A stretch of DNA of 64,000 bases, taken from contig NZ_ACJN02000002.1 of the NCBI RefSeq assembly GCF_000174435.1, positions 62,001 to 126,000 of the forward strand, written 5' to 3'. Source of the DNA: Desulfonatronospira thiodismutans ASO3-1 (GTDB taxonomy: Bacteria; Desulfobacterota; Desulfovibrionia; Desulfovibrionales; Desulfonatronovibrionaceae). Made by a program: the position numbers and the translations under genes. Within the stretch, counting starts at the first letter, position 1; every line of letters begins with the position of its first letter. The notes under the pieces are model-generated. The model saw only the letters and a program-made list of their open reading frames with translations, was not told the DNA's origin and did no database searches. Of the stretch, positions 34,164 to 43,542 are shown in pieces.

Positions 34164-36443
34164 ATGTTACGTTCTGACGTCAATGACTTAAAAAATCAGA
34201 GCTCTGAAGAAGAGACTCCTGAGCGGGAAATACTGGCCCTTCGTCGGCGTAAAAGCCTTTACCCGCAGACCCTGGAACAGATGAAAAATATCTGGCCTTT
34301 TGCCAAGCCCATGCCTGCTGGACCAGAAGATACCCGGAAAGCTTCTGTAGCCGTTGTGGTCAACTTTTCCCTCAAAACTTCCGGATATGAGTTCGTTTCA
34401 AGGTATACGGCCGAGCTTGTTTCCCGTTTGGTCCGGAACGGGGCGAAGCCGGTCCTGCTGGATCTAGCGAATGAACAGCGAAACGACAATACACGCATTG
34501 CAGTTGAATCCCTTTGGCCACAGGGATCAATCGTATATGAACAAGTGGAAGAGCCTGATGTTCCTCCCTCATATGGCCCCTTGGCCAGGACCGCCAGCAT
34601 GGCGTATCGGCTCTATGAATGGCTCAAGAAACGCGACTTTGACGCTGTGCACGGCCCTGATAATTTAGGCGTTCTCAGCCTTTGTCTTCGGGCCAGACAA
34701 CAGGGCATCGCCTTTGCAAAGACAAGATTCGTTGTGCATCCAGCAGATGCTCTTTTGCAAAAATGTCTGGATGAATATCAGAATCTCAACAATGTGCTCT
34801 CCCTGCCCAGAATATACATGGAATCGAGCAGTCTTGAGATGGCCGATACCGTACCCGTGACCGGCCGTTACGGCCTGCGCAGACTTCTGGAGGCCGGGAT
34901 TAATCTCAGGCCGGGCCAGGTTGAACACTGCCCTATACCTCATGATTCCAAAGCAGCCAGAGAGCAATTCCAGGGGGTGCAGTCCGGGGAATTCCGCCGG
35001 GTGCTCTGTCTGCCCGGGGTTTCCAGGCGGGGAACAGCCTTGTTCTGCAAAGCCCTGAACCGCGGTTTTCCAGGGACCTCTGCTTCATTCGCCGTGGAAT
35101 TTGCTGTTCCAGATGACTATCAAAAAGATTTGGCCTCCTATGCAAAGGCCCTGCTTTCAGGCCGGAGTGAGCAGACTGTTGTCAGATCCGTGCCGGACCG
35201 CAGATCGCTGGTACGCCTGTTGAGCGAGAACCCGGATACCTTATGCGTGTTCCCGGTTATTGACGAATGGAACATTTACCAGTTGATGGACCTGGCTGCG
35301 GCCGGGCTGCCGCTTGTGGCAGCGGATCAACACAAGGCCCGAGATCTTCTGGACGAAGAAACAGCAAAACATTCTACCTGCGCGCCTCTGCCCGATGCCA
35401 TCGCCAGGCACATCCGTGAAGTACTCAAAGGCAGGGCATGTTATGCCCGGGTGCAGAGCGAGGGAGACCTTCCTGCATCATGGATCAGCCCCGGTGAACC
35501 GAAAACAAGCACCGAAGAACAAGGCGAGCCCCCTCTGGTTACCGTATGTCTCATGCATTTCGAACGACCTCACCTGCTGGAACAGGCCCTGGCATCGGTT
35601 GAAAATCAAGTTTATACCAATCTAGAGGTGGTGCTTGTTGATGACGGCAGCCTGAAGAAGGAGTCCATCCAGAAATTAGAAGAGCTCAAGGCCAGGTTCC
35701 AGGAAAAAGGATGGAACATCATACGGCAGCAGAACCGCTTTCTGGGAGCAGCGAGAAATACTGCAGCCATGGAGGCTCGCGGCCGGTATCTGTATTTTCT
35801 GGACGACGACAACATTCTAAAACCTCACGCCCTGGAAACCATGATCAGAGTTGCCGAACATATGCCTGCCGACATTGTGACTGCCCTGTCCGACGCTTTT
35901 GAAGGGGACACCCCGCCAGCCTCAGATGCCACTGCATCCAGAAGGATTATTCAGATAGGAGATGACCTCTCCTACGGCATCTTTCGCAATTCCTTTGGAG
36001 ACAGCAACGCTCTGGTCCGCAGGTCTGTATTCCTGGAACTGGGCGGGAATACTGAAGACTATGCCGTGGGCAAGGATGATCAAGAATTTTTTGCCCGGGC
36101 GGTTCTCAGCGGCTGCAGGCTGACCATTGTTCCCGAAGCTCTTTACTGGGCGAGACAGATGTCAGCGCGCCTACGCACCCTGCACTTCAACCCCAGGGCC
36201 GGCCATGTCCGGGTCTGCCGGGCCTATCTGCCTCATGTTCCTCCCAAACTGCGTCCCCTTCTGTTATTATCCACCGGATTGATGGAAGAGTCTTTTGAAG
36301 GCAGGGATATTACGCTGCGGGGTTTTATTCTGCACAAGATCAAGCGCTTTGCCCGCACCCGCTTTGGAGCATGGCTGAGATTCGGCATCCTGGGACCTTT
36401 TCTTCGCTGGAGACGAGAATTGCGAATGAAAAATATCAGGTGA
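34164..36443 (+). CDS. two-domain glycosyltransferase (GT4-like plus GT2)
   Basis: The protein has 759 residues. The first ~430 resemble a GT-B glycosyltransferase: an N-terminal Rossmann part (VVVNFSLKTSGYEFVSRYTAEL) and a C-terminal part with NPDTLCVFPVIDEWNIYQLMDLAAAGLPLVAAD. From about 456 a GT2 domain starts with PLVTVCLMHFERPHLL, then VVLVDDGS and the metal motif YFLDDDN. A basic helical tail ends it. Such fusions add two sugars in series. The next gene starts within a few bases. Confidence 0.8.
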   Translation: MLRSDVNDLKNQSSEEETPEREILALRRRKSLYPQTLEQMKNIWPFAKPMPAGPEDTRKASVAVVVNFSLKTSGYEFVSRYTAELVSRLVRNGAKPVLLDLANEQRNDNTRIAVESLWPQGSIVYEQVEEPDVPPSYGPLARTASMAYRLYEWLKKRDFDAVHGPDNLGVLSLCLRARQQGIAFAKTRFVVHPADALLQKCLDEYQNLNNVLSLPRIYMESSSLEMADTVPVTGRYGLRRLLEAGINLRPGQVEHCPIPHDSKAAREQFQGVQSGEFRRVLCLPGVSRRGTALFCKALNRGFPGTSASFAVEFAVPDDYQKDLASYAKALLSGRSEQTVVRSVPDRRSLVRLLSENPDTLCVFPVIDEWNIYQLMDLAAAGLPLVAADQHKARDLLDEETAKHSTCAPLPDAIARHIREVLKGRACYARVQSEGDLPASWISPGEPKTSTEEQGEPPLVTVCLMHFERPHLLEQALASVENQVYTNLEVVLVDDGSLKKESIQKLEELKARFQEKGWNIIRQQNRFLGAARNTAAMEARGRYLYFLDDDNILKPHALETMIRVAEHMPADIVTALSDAFEGDTPPASDATASRRIIQIGDDLSYGIFRNSFGDSNALVRRSVFLELGGNTEDYAVGKDDQEFFARAVLSGCRLTIVPEALYWARQMSARLRTLHFNPRAGHVRVCRAYLPHVPPKLRPLLLLSTGLMEESFEGRDITLRGFILHKIKRFARTRFGAWLRFGILGPFLRWRRELRMKNIR

Positions 36444-36447
36444 GTGA

Positions 36448-37218
36448 TTGTTTATTGTGGATACCATGATCATCCCTGCAGCTGGATTCGGCACCAGGAT
36501 GCAGGAGTTCACCAGAGGAAAAAGCAAGGAGCTTCTTGATGTTGGAGGCAAGCCCGCAATCCAGTACGCTCTGGAAGAAGCCGCAGCCGCAGGAATACGG
36601 GTTGTAGGCATAGTCCTTCGTAAGGGGAAGGAGGAGATCGGTGATTATATTATACACAGTAAAAAGCTGTCCTGGCTGAGAGAGAGTCTGGATCTTCATT
36701 TTTTCCACCAACAGACAATGAACGGTGAATGCGGCGCGATTCTAGCAGCTGGTGAAATCGTTGAGCACCGTCCGTTTATCGTGCACTATCCGGATAATAT
36801 TATACTGAACAGTCAGGGTCTGGTGACCAACTCGCTGCGAAAGGGCTATATTGAACTTGGCTCGGACCTAGTCTCCCTGGTGGCCGCAGGAAAATGTGAA
36901 AATCATCCCAGTTCACAGCCCATGAGCATGGAACATGCATTTGATGAAGTATATCTGCTTGAGCCCAGGATGGAAACAAGGCATTTTTCGGCCGGACTGC
37001 GAACCGCTGGAGTATATGTTGCTTCTCCCACTTTTCTGGATGCATGCAGTGTTCTCTTGCAGAAAAAAGAAGACAAAGAGGTCAGAGACAGGGATGTTCA
37101 CTGCCTGCTTGCAGAACAAGGTCACCAGATTTACGGGTTGAAGGTCAAAACCAAAATACTGGATGTAGGCAGTCCGAAGGGTTATCTTGAAGCCAGAAAA
37201 CTCTTGGATGACAATTAG
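36448..37218 (+). CDS. GalU-like nucleotidyltransferase
   Basis: Resembles UTP-glucose-1-phosphate uridylyltransferase: IIPAAGFGTRM, KSKELLDVGGKPAIQYALEEA, IVHYPDNIIL, and YLLEPR. The length of 256 residues is slightly short for GalU. AGGTGA lies four bases before a TTG at 36448; GTG at 36457 or ATG at 36466 are possible starts. It could make the UDP-glucose needed by the sulfoquinovose synthase. Confidence 0.78.
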   Translation: MFIVDTMIIPAAGFGTRMQEFTRGKSKELLDVGGKPAIQYALEEAAAAGIRVVGIVLRKGKEEIGDYIIHSKKLSWLRESLDLHFFHQQTMNGECGAILAAGEIVEHRPFIVHYPDNIILNSQGLVTNSLRKGYIELGSDLVSLVAAGKCENHPSSQPMSMEHAFDEVYLLEPRMETRHFSAGLRTAGVYVASPTFLDACSVLLQKKEDKEVRDRDVHCLLAEQGHQIYGLKVKTKILDVGSPKGYLEARKLLDDN

Positions 37219-37258
37219 TTGTCTATTGTCGGAGCAGGACATGACAACCGCTTTCACT

Positions 37259-37558
37259 ATGGCGGGCTATGCCCGCAACCCAATAAATAAAAGAGTTTTT
37301 TGACAGGATTAGCAGGATTAAGAGATTGATTAAGAGAAAAACATTTTTGTCCTGGCCGGAAGCCAGGCCAAAAGGTAATCACTCGCCTTTGGCGATGGCT
37401 AATGCAATCTGCGGCATCCGGCCGCTGATTGCTTATCCTGTCAATCCTGTTAATCCTGTTAATCCTGTCTAAGGCCTGCCACGCGTCCTGCCACGCTTCT
37501 TAGCGTGGTTCGCGTGGTTATTGTATTTTATGACAGGGCTTCAGGAGTAAGCCACTAA
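37259..37558 (+). repeat. long interspersed repeat, copy X
   Basis: Nearly the same sequence occurs in inverted orientation at 56361-56580. Shared blocks run from GCCCGCAACCCAATAAA through GTCCTGGCCGGAAGCCAGG, CTGCCACGCGTC and GACAGGG, to GAGTAAGCCACT. Copy X has about 65 extra bases in the middle and tandem TTAATCCTG units. There is no coding capacity. It fills the gap between the GalU-like gene and the next glycosyltransferase. Confidence 0.8.
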
Positions 37559-37582
37559 TCAATACACCGGGATATAGTTGTT

Positions 37583-38758
37583 TTGCCAAAAATTGGTGTT
37601 TACATGGTCCATGCTGCGGATAAAACAGGTGAACCCCGAAGGCTGGCCAATCTGGTTAAAGGGTTGGCTGATATGGGAGTGTCTGTTTGTCCGATTGTCT
37701 CCACAAAGGGAGTGTGGAATCTTGAGTTTGAAGAAAGCGGTGCGCATTGTCTGAAAATTCCTCCTGGAACAATTCGGGAAAACATTTCCCTGAAAAAACT
37801 TAAAAAAAATCCGCTTTTGTTATTCCGTTGTACTGCTGATCTTGTCCGCAGCAATTTGTTCGCTTATCGCATAGTCAGGCAGGAACACCTTTCGGCAGTT
37901 ATACTCAGAGCCCCGAAAGGACCGCTGTATATGGGTATCGGCGCTCGTGCTGCCGGAAGCAAAATTATATGTGATCTGGATTATGTTGCCACATACCGCA
38001 TGCCGGTACGCCTGCTCACAGCATACGCAATACTGCTGAGCAGATTGGTAACTGCTCAATACAAGAAAACCCGAAAAGACCTCGGACTGCTTTCTCGGAG
38101 CATTTTGAGAAAAAAATCCTTCGCATCCATTTTGCCCGGAATAGACAGCGAACCTTTACGTTCTTACCGTGAAAAGCGCGATACCGGCTACAGAAGCCAA
38201 AAGAATCACCTCACTATATTGACCGCCGCAACAATTTTTCCCCGCAAAAACCAGCTGACCCTGGTTCATGCGGTTCAGCAGGCTGCCGCTGCCTGTCCTC
38301 AATACAGTTTAACCCTGATTTTATGCGGCCGTGTCAAGGACCGGGCATACGAAAAAAATATTCAAGACCTGATAAAAAAATCGCCTCCCAATGCACGCTG
38401 CCTGCTTCTAGGATGGCGGAACGACATCGGAGAAATTATGTCAGATGTTGATATATTTGCTTTGCCCTCTCAGGATGAAGGAGTGCCCAACTCTGTCCAG
38501 GAAGCGATGTACATTGGGCTACCGGTTCTTGCCGCTCCAGTGGGGGGCATACCGGAAATTATAAAGGATGGAGTCAATGGATGGCTGGTTCATGACAACA
38601 ATGCCTACGGATGGAAAAAAGCTATTGTCAAGAGCATATCTCATCAGGAGTTAATTAAACAGATGAGCCTTAAGGCACAAAAAGACGCAGACGCATTCTT
38701 TTCCCACAGGGAGTGGGCTAAACGCTACTGGAAAACAGTGTGCGAATTGATTGAATAA
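37583..38758 (+). CDS. GT4-family glycosyltransferase
   Basis: A GT-B fold enzyme of 391 residues. The N-terminal part reads KIGVYMVHAADKTGEPRRLANLV; the C-terminal donor site has LTAATIFPRKNQLTLVHAV, LLGWRNDIGEIMSDVDIFALPSQDEGVPNSVQEAM and GLPVLAAPVGGIPEII. The conserved E residues of the EX7E region are in the DEGVPNSVQEAM block. The start is a TTG at 37583; an ATG 21 bases later would cut the conserved first strand. It lies after the long repeat, so may have its own promoter. Confidence 0.85.
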   Translation: MPKIGVYMVHAADKTGEPRRLANLVKGLADMGVSVCPIVSTKGVWNLEFEESGAHCLKIPPGTIRENISLKKLKKNPLLLFRCTADLVRSNLFAYRIVRQEHLSAVILRAPKGPLYMGIGARAAGSKIICDLDYVATYRMPVRLLTAYAILLSRLVTAQYKKTRKDLGLLSRSILRKKSFASILPGIDSEPLRSYREKRDTGYRSQKNHLTILTAATIFPRKNQLTLVHAVQQAAAACPQYSLTLILCGRVKDRAYEKNIQDLIKKSPPNARCLLLGWRNDIGEIMSDVDIFALPSQDEGVPNSVQEAMYIGLPVLAAPVGGIPEIIKDGVNGWLVHDNNAYGWKKAIVKSISHQELIKQMSLKAQKDADAFFSHREWAKRYWKTVCELIE

Positions 38759-38814
38759 TGATTGTATACTCTTAAGCACGTTTTGTCTTCAATAATACTG
38801 GAAAATAAATATAA

Positions 38815-40041
38815 ATGAAGTGGTTACAATCAAATTTAATTGTTATTTCCGCCAATACCTCCTGGTATATTTTCAACTTCCGCCTCCGAATGATCAGGGA
38901 GCTGATAAATCAGGGATTTGAGGTGGCAGTAGTCGCGCCTGAGGACGAATACTTGTCCAGGCTGGTGCAGGAAGGCTGCCGCATACTGCCTATAAATTTG
39001 CTAAGCAAGAGCATTAATCCTCTGGTTGAAATCAAAGCCATATACCAGTACGTGCGCATTTACTCCTTACTACGCCCTGCTGCAGTTCTGCACTTCACCC
39101 CGAAACCCAACATTTACGGTTCTCTGGTCGCGAAAATGCTTGGGATACCGTACATCAACAATATTGGCGGGCTGGGAACTGCATTTGCCGGCAATGGCTG
39201 GTTATGCAGTATGGCCAGAGTCATGTACAGATTTTCACAGCGATCAGCAGTAAAAATTTTTTTCCAGAACAAAGATGACCTGGATATGTTTATCCGTTGC
39301 GGCATGGCAAGACCGGAACAGGCAGAATTGCTGCCCGGTTCCGGTGTGGATCTGGAAAAATTCAATCCAGAATTGGGGGATTCAGGGGTTCATGGTAAGC
39401 TAACATGCAGGCAATCAAATGACAATAGTAATCAGCCTTTGCATGAAGGACAGGAATACCTTTTTCAGGCACCTGAAGACAATGTTGTTTTTCTCCTCAT
39501 TGCCAGGCTGATATGGGATAAGGGAATCGGAGAATATGCTGAGGCTGCCAGGGCGATCAAGGCAAAGTATCCAGATGTTGAATTCATGCTTCTGGGATTC
39601 GTGGATGATAATAACCCCGGGGCCGTTCCGGAGAAGAGAATCCGGGAATGGGAGGCTGAAGGCATCCTGAAATGGGTGGGACGGCAGGAAGATGTACGTT
39701 TATTCATTGCCAGGACAGACTGTGTTGTTTTACCTTCTTACTACAGAGAGGGAACCCCTCGCTCTCTTCTGGAAGCGGCGAGCATGGGCAAGCCTTTGAT
39801 CGCGGCCGATTCCGTCGGAACCAGGGAACCTGTTGAAAACGGAATAAACGGTTTTCTCTGCCGACCAATGGATGCCATGGACCTGGCTGCCAAAATGCAA
39901 CTGATCATTGATATGGGACCTGAAAAAAGACTGGCCATGGGCATCCGCGGGCGCAAAAAAATGGAGAAAGAATACGACGAAAATATTGTGATAAAAAAAT
40001 ATATTGAAGACATAAAGGCTGTTCTGGTTAACCACCGATAA
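38815..40041 (+). CDS. GT4-family glycosyltransferase (PglA-like)
   Basis: The 408 residues match the group of GT4 enzymes that add the second sugar to undecaprenyl-linked glycans: NTSWYIFNFRLRMIRELI, HFTPKPNIYGSLVAKMLGIPYINNIGGLGTAF, LLPGSGVDLEKFNP, LIARLIWDKGIGEY and LPSYYREGTPRSLLEAASMGKPLIA. Followed 230 bases later by the initiating transferase, which fits an early role in glycan assembly. Confidence 0.87.
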   Translation: MKWLQSNLIVISANTSWYIFNFRLRMIRELINQGFEVAVVAPEDEYLSRLVQEGCRILPINLLSKSINPLVEIKAIYQYVRIYSLLRPAAVLHFTPKPNIYGSLVAKMLGIPYINNIGGLGTAFAGNGWLCSMARVMYRFSQRSAVKIFFQNKDDLDMFIRCGMARPEQAELLPGSGVDLEKFNPELGDSGVHGKLTCRQSNDNSNQPLHEGQEYLFQAPEDNVVFLLIARLIWDKGIGEYAEAARAIKAKYPDVEFMLLGFVDDNNPGAVPEKRIREWEAEGILKWVGRQEDVRLFIARTDCVVLPSYYREGTPRSLLEAASMGKPLIAADSVGTREPVENGINGFLCRPMDAMDLAAKMQLIIDMGPEKRLAMGIRGRKKMEKEYDENIVIKKYIEDIKAVLVNHR

Positions 40042-40268
40042 TGAGGTGAATGCTATACTGACTAGATCCAGCATCACCTTGCAGGATGCCTATATTTTTT
40101 TCCGGAACAAACGGGAATCATGAGCGTTTGCAAAATCTCAACTAAAAATTACGGAAAGGCGATTCCCTGTCCTGCCCTGCAAGGCAGAGGAATGCGGTAT
40201 TTTAATAACAATAAGGTCATCTTTTTTAGAACCCCGACCCTGATTCAAACCTGGATGAGACCTTCAAT

Positions 40269-41945
40269 ATGACCCTTAGCGACCACCAGGTCCAGGAAAT
40301 GGTTATCCTGGGCCTGGTTTTTTTTGTTTCCCTGCTTATGGCGCTGTTCCTGACCCCGCTTTTTGACAGGGCGGCCTGGAGGCTCGGACTGACTGACAGC
40401 CCTGGAGGCAGAAAATCGCATGCCCGGTGTGTAAGCAGAGCAGGCGGACTGGCCATGGCCGGGGCCCTTTTTTTTACCCTGACTCTTTTGCTCAAATGGA
40501 ACAGCCAGCTCGGGGCTTACTGGGCTGGAGCCGCAGTGATCATATCAGCCGGCGTGGCTGATGATAAATTCCGGCTGTCCAGCCGGGTCAAGTTCGCGGC
40601 TCAGGCCCTGGCCGTAACTGCATTCGTATATCTTGGCGGTATGCAGCTGCACAACCTGGGCGATATTCTGGGGTTCGGCCCCATTGAACCCGGCTGGGCA
40701 GCGCCTTTGCTCACCGTCTTCGCCATGGTGGGGGTGATTAACGCCTTCAACATGTCCGACGGCCTGGACGGCCTGGCTGCAGGGCTGGCCGGCATCGCCT
40801 GCCTGTTCTTCATCCCCTTTGCCTATGCCCAGGAAAGCTGGATCTATCTATTGATACTCACCGGCCTTTTCGGAACTCTCCTGGGATTTCTGCGCTACAA
40901 CGTGCACCCGGCCAGGCTGTTCATGGGAGATTCCGGGAGCATGTTCCTGGGCTTTACCCTGGCTGCGGCCGCAGTAGTCCTGACCCAGGGGGAGATTACC
41001 GGGGTACAGGAATACGAGCCTGTTACCGCACTGATAATCCTTAGCCTGCCCATATGGGACACCCTTTACGTCATGACCAGACGACTGGTTAATGGAAACA
41101 ATCCATTCAAACCTGACAGGCTGCACCTGCATCACAGGCTCATGGATCTGGGTATAAGCCATAATGTTACAGTAAGTCTTGTTTATTGCCTAATGTTCTT
41201 TATGGGAATAAGTGCCTGGCTGATCAGGCCCTGGCCGGAATGGGTCCAGTTCTACTCATTGCTGGGATTCTATTCTCTTTTTTACGGTGGACTGTGGTTC
41301 TGGGAAAGAAGGACTTCTGCGCCGAAAAAAACATACGCACCGAGGACAGGCCTGCAGGAAAAACTGCAGCCGCTAATGATTGCAAACTTCAGACAGAGAA
41401 AAAAGATTTTCATCCTGATCTGGGGCGGGTGCGCCTTGCCGGCCGTAATGATGCAGGGTTCTGGTCCCGGACTTTTGTACTACGTTGCCTTCATCCTTTT
41501 GTTCACCGGCTTTTACTACCCATGGAGGGGAGGGTCAAAACATGTGCCCATAGGGCACGGGCTCATGTTTTTCGGAATCTATTCCCTGCTGCTTGTTTAC
41601 AATGCAGGCTTTGCCCACAGTGCCTGGTTTGAGCCGTATATGTGGTCCCTGGCCGGTCTTGCCGGACTCTGGACCCTGCTGCGGGTGCTGGATACCGTCA
41701 GGCTGCGGGTGCTGGTGCCCGGCTGCTTCGAGATACTGCTTCTGGGCGCTGCCGTAGTCTCTCCTGTACTCCTGCACTATTCCTTAGGCATAGATGAGCA
41801 GATACGCAGGTTTCTGGTTTTAAGCTTTGTGCAGTCCATTCCTCTTTTCTTGATGCTCAAGGCGTATCTGCGCAGGGACCAGACCCCCAACCGCAGGTTC
41901 ATGCTTTATCTGATGCTGCTTTTTTTGCTGGTGGGGCTGGTTTGA
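40269..41945 (+). CDS. WecA/MraY-like undecaprenyl-phosphate glycosylphosphotransferase with C-terminal extension
   Basis: Integral membrane enzyme that starts glycan synthesis by moving a sugar-1-phosphate to undecaprenyl phosphate. Diagnostic motifs are GVADDKFRL (about residue 97), VINAFNMSDGLDGL (about 157), MGDSGSMFLG (about 219) and the carbohydrate-recognition loop DRLHLHHRL (about 286). The catalytic part ends near 340. A further ~220 residues contain extra hydrophobic segments (LLYYVAFILLFTGFYYP, LFLMLKAYL) not found in WecA. It is the last gene of the plus-strand glycan set. Confidence 0.88.
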   Translation: MTLSDHQVQEMVILGLVFFVSLLMALFLTPLFDRAAWRLGLTDSPGGRKSHARCVSRAGGLAMAGALFFTLTLLLKWNSQLGAYWAGAAVIISAGVADDKFRLSSRVKFAAQALAVTAFVYLGGMQLHNLGDILGFGPIEPGWAAPLLTVFAMVGVINAFNMSDGLDGLAAGLAGIACLFFIPFAYAQESWIYLLILTGLFGTLLGFLRYNVHPARLFMGDSGSMFLGFTLAAAAVVLTQGEITGVQEYEPVTALIILSLPIWDTLYVMTRRLVNGNNPFKPDRLHLHHRLMDLGISHNVTVSLVYCLMFFMGISAWLIRPWPEWVQFYSLLGFYSLFYGGLWFWERRTSAPKKTYAPRTGLQEKLQPLMIANFRQRKKIFILIWGGCALPAVMMQGSGPGLLYYVAFILLFTGFYYPWRGGSKHVPIGHGLMFFGIYSLLLVYNAGFAHSAWFEPYMWSLAGLAGLWTLLRVLDTVRLRVLVPGCFEILLLGAAVVSPVLLHYSLGIDEQIRRFLVLSFVQSIPLFLMLKAYLRRDQTPNRRFMLYLMLLFLLVGLV

Positions 41946-41979
41946 GCATGGAGCATGGGGCGTGGGGCATAGGGCGTGG

Positions 41980-42048
41980 GGCATGGGGCCCCGGTGAAAC
42001 CCCTGTCTACGACAGGGAGCCCTTTGGGCTGTTTCACGGGGCAGGCAT
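41980..42048 (+). repeat. cloverleaf-like inverted repeat
   Basis: Outer arms CCCCGGTGAAAC and GTTTCACGGGG enclose two hairpins, CCCTGT-ctacg-ACAGGG and AGCCC-ttt-GGGCT. The same outer arms recur near 44722-44797. It starts within an array of GCATGGGGCGTGGG-type low-complexity units. Confidence 0.65.
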
Positions 42049-42082
42049 GGGGCGTGGAGCGTGGGGAAGAGGAAGATTTTTT

Positions 42083-42132
42083 GGCACGGGAGGCATGGGG
42101 CCTCACACGGGCGGGCAGGGCCCGCTCACTGA
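42083..42132 (+). repeat. GGCACGG hairpin repeat, copy A
   Basis: GGCACGG, then a hairpin GAGGC...GCCTC, then ACACGG and a second hairpin GCGGGC...GCCCGC. Three related copies lie at 47317-47363, 47454-47484 (reverse) and 47500-47544 with different but still paired hairpin arms. Confidence 0.65.
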
Positions 42133-42158
42133 TGGGGGATGAACTGCTGGGACTATTT

Positions 42159-42527
42159 TTACATGAATCCAACCCCGATAATCACGGCGATAATGGCTAC
42201 AAGCTGGGCGAAGAGGAGACCGGTGGTCCAGCGAATAATTTTCTGATTGCCGGCTGAGATTTCTTTGCTGGTTTCGGAACGCAGCTTCTCAATCTCCCTG
42301 ATAAGCTCTGAGCGGACCTCTTCGATACGCAGGCGGGTCTGTTCAATTTCTTTTTGCAGGCGCAGCTCGGTCTCGCGCAGGCCACTGGCAGTAGCCAGGT
42401 CCTTCAGTTCAGGATAGCGGTCCTCCAGGCTCTCAAAGGCCTCAGCTATAATCCGGGCCCTGGCCCTTTCGTCCTCTGCTGCCAGAAGGCTGTCGTATAG
42501 ATTTATTATGGAAGCTGCTCGTGTCAT
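42159..42527 (-). CDS. small coiled-coil protein with C-terminal membrane anchor (DUF1640-like)
   Basis: The protein has 122 residues. Residues about 50-95 form an amphipathic heptad-rich helix (ETELRLQKEIEQTRLRIEEVRSEL is its core). A single hydrophobic segment at the C terminus (WTTGLLFAQLVAIIAVIIGVGF) follows. This layout resembles DUF1640/CCDC90-type proteins, which are often small and of unknown bacterial function. It faces the glycan genes tail to tail across a repeat region. Confidence 0.65.
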   Translation of the reverse strand: MTRAASIINLYDSLLAAEDERARARIIAEAFESLEDRYPELKDLATASGLRETELRLQKEIEQTRLRIEEVRSELIREIEKLRSETSKEISAGNQKIIRWTTGLLFAQLVAIIAVIIGVGFM

Positions 42528-42588
42528 GCTTGTCCTTCCCGAATTGTCAATTTTTACATAAACAGCAAAATACAGGTTCTGTCAAGCA

Positions 42589-43122
42589 TCATCCCATATC
42601 ATGCAGCTTGCTGAAGGCCCGCTCCAGGAGATTTTCCAGTTTCTGCAGCTCGCTGGCCTTTTTCTGGGCGGCCAGGCCCAGGATCACCCGAAGATCTTCA
42701 TGTATAGACGGTCTTAACAGTGTCAGACTGTAAGGACTTTCTTCCCTGCCCTCACCCTGATAAAGCCTGAAGTTTACATGGTTGACGTACATAAGCGCCA
42801 GGACTTTAAGCCAGTTTTCAGGGCGGCGGCACTTGATGCCCGGATAAGTGAGCCAGGCCTGATCAAAGGGATCCTGGTGCACCCTGAAGATAATCGGTAT
42901 GGCGCTGTCAGGTCCCAGTCCCGCCTGAAGGGCATACTTATCCAGGTAATAAAACGGCCCTTCGATAATCCACAGGTACTGATCAAAGGGTTTTAGAGGT
43001 TCCTGGTGCTGCAGACTGCTTGGCATGTCTTTGCATGTACAATCCACCAGGCAGAGTTTACAAGCTTTTTTATAGCTCATTCGGTTCAAACCATGCGCAG
43101 CTTGGAAAAGGCTCAACGCCAT
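42589..43122 (-). CDS. hypothetical protein, 177 residues
   Basis: I do not recognise this protein. It has a cysteine cluster near the N terminus (CKLCLVDCTC, residues about 21-30), an aromatic middle (YLWIIEGPFYYLDKYAL, IFRVHQDPFDQAWLTYPG) and a helical C terminus rich in leucine and lysine. Some of this resembles accessory parts of transposase/recombinase-associated nucleases, but no catalytic motif is visible. It lies among toxin-antitoxin genes and repeats, so a mobile origin is possible. Confidence 0.55.
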   Translation of the reverse strand: MALSLFQAAHGLNRMSYKKACKLCLVDCTCKDMPSSLQHQEPLKPFDQYLWIIEGPFYYLDKYALQAGLGPDSAIPIIFRVHQDPFDQAWLTYPGIKCRRPENWLKVLALMYVNHVNFRLYQGEGREESPYSLTLLRPSIHEDLRVILGLAAQKKASELQKLENLLERAFSKLHDMG

Positions 43123-43224
43123 GCTGACTGCCTGTTTGATCCAAGACGTAAGACAGTTTTATCTCTCGTCCGCCCCAGTTGAATACCTTTCAGGGTTGCT
43201 CTACGAGCAATTCAACGGGGTAAA

Positions 43225-43330
43225 CTCGAAGACTCGCCCAGTTAAATACGGCGTAGCCGTAGACCGCAGGTCTATTTAACCCCAGTAAAACACCCCAGGG
43301 GGGGACTCCGGTTTTACGGGGCAGGCCGGG
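43225..43330 (+). repeat. two adjacent multi-hairpin inverted repeats
   Basis: Arms GTTAAATA and TATTTAAC enclose hairpins CGGC-gta-GCCG and AGACC-gca-GGTCT. Just after, GTAAAAC and GTTTTAC enclose CCCC...GGGG. Both have the outer-stem-plus-inner-hairpins plan seen at 41980 with unrelated bases. Confidence 0.55.
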
Positions 43331-43424
43331 CGAGCTTGAAGCGCCCAGTTAAATCCTCTCCGAGGTGCTTGCGCATTTTATCACGCCAGGGCGTGACAGG
43401 CAGAGATCGCGGAGAAGAGAGGTC

Positions 43425-43525
43425 ATTTTTTCATTCCTGCGAGTTGCAGCAATGAAAAAGGTCTGCCACCCCGGGCGGGGAGCCTGTTATTCTTATACAC
43501 CGGCTCGGTGGATATGGATATTAAA
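43425..43525 (+). repeat. structured repeat family S, copy 1
   Basis: Begins with the hairpin TTTTTCATT-c-CTGC-gagtt-GCAG-c-AATGAAAAA and ends with a long stem whose core is CACCG-gct-CGGTG. Copies 2 and 3 are at 44561 and 46616 in the same orientation. Confidence 0.8.
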
Positions 43526-43542
43526 TCTTTTCTTCCTGGAGG

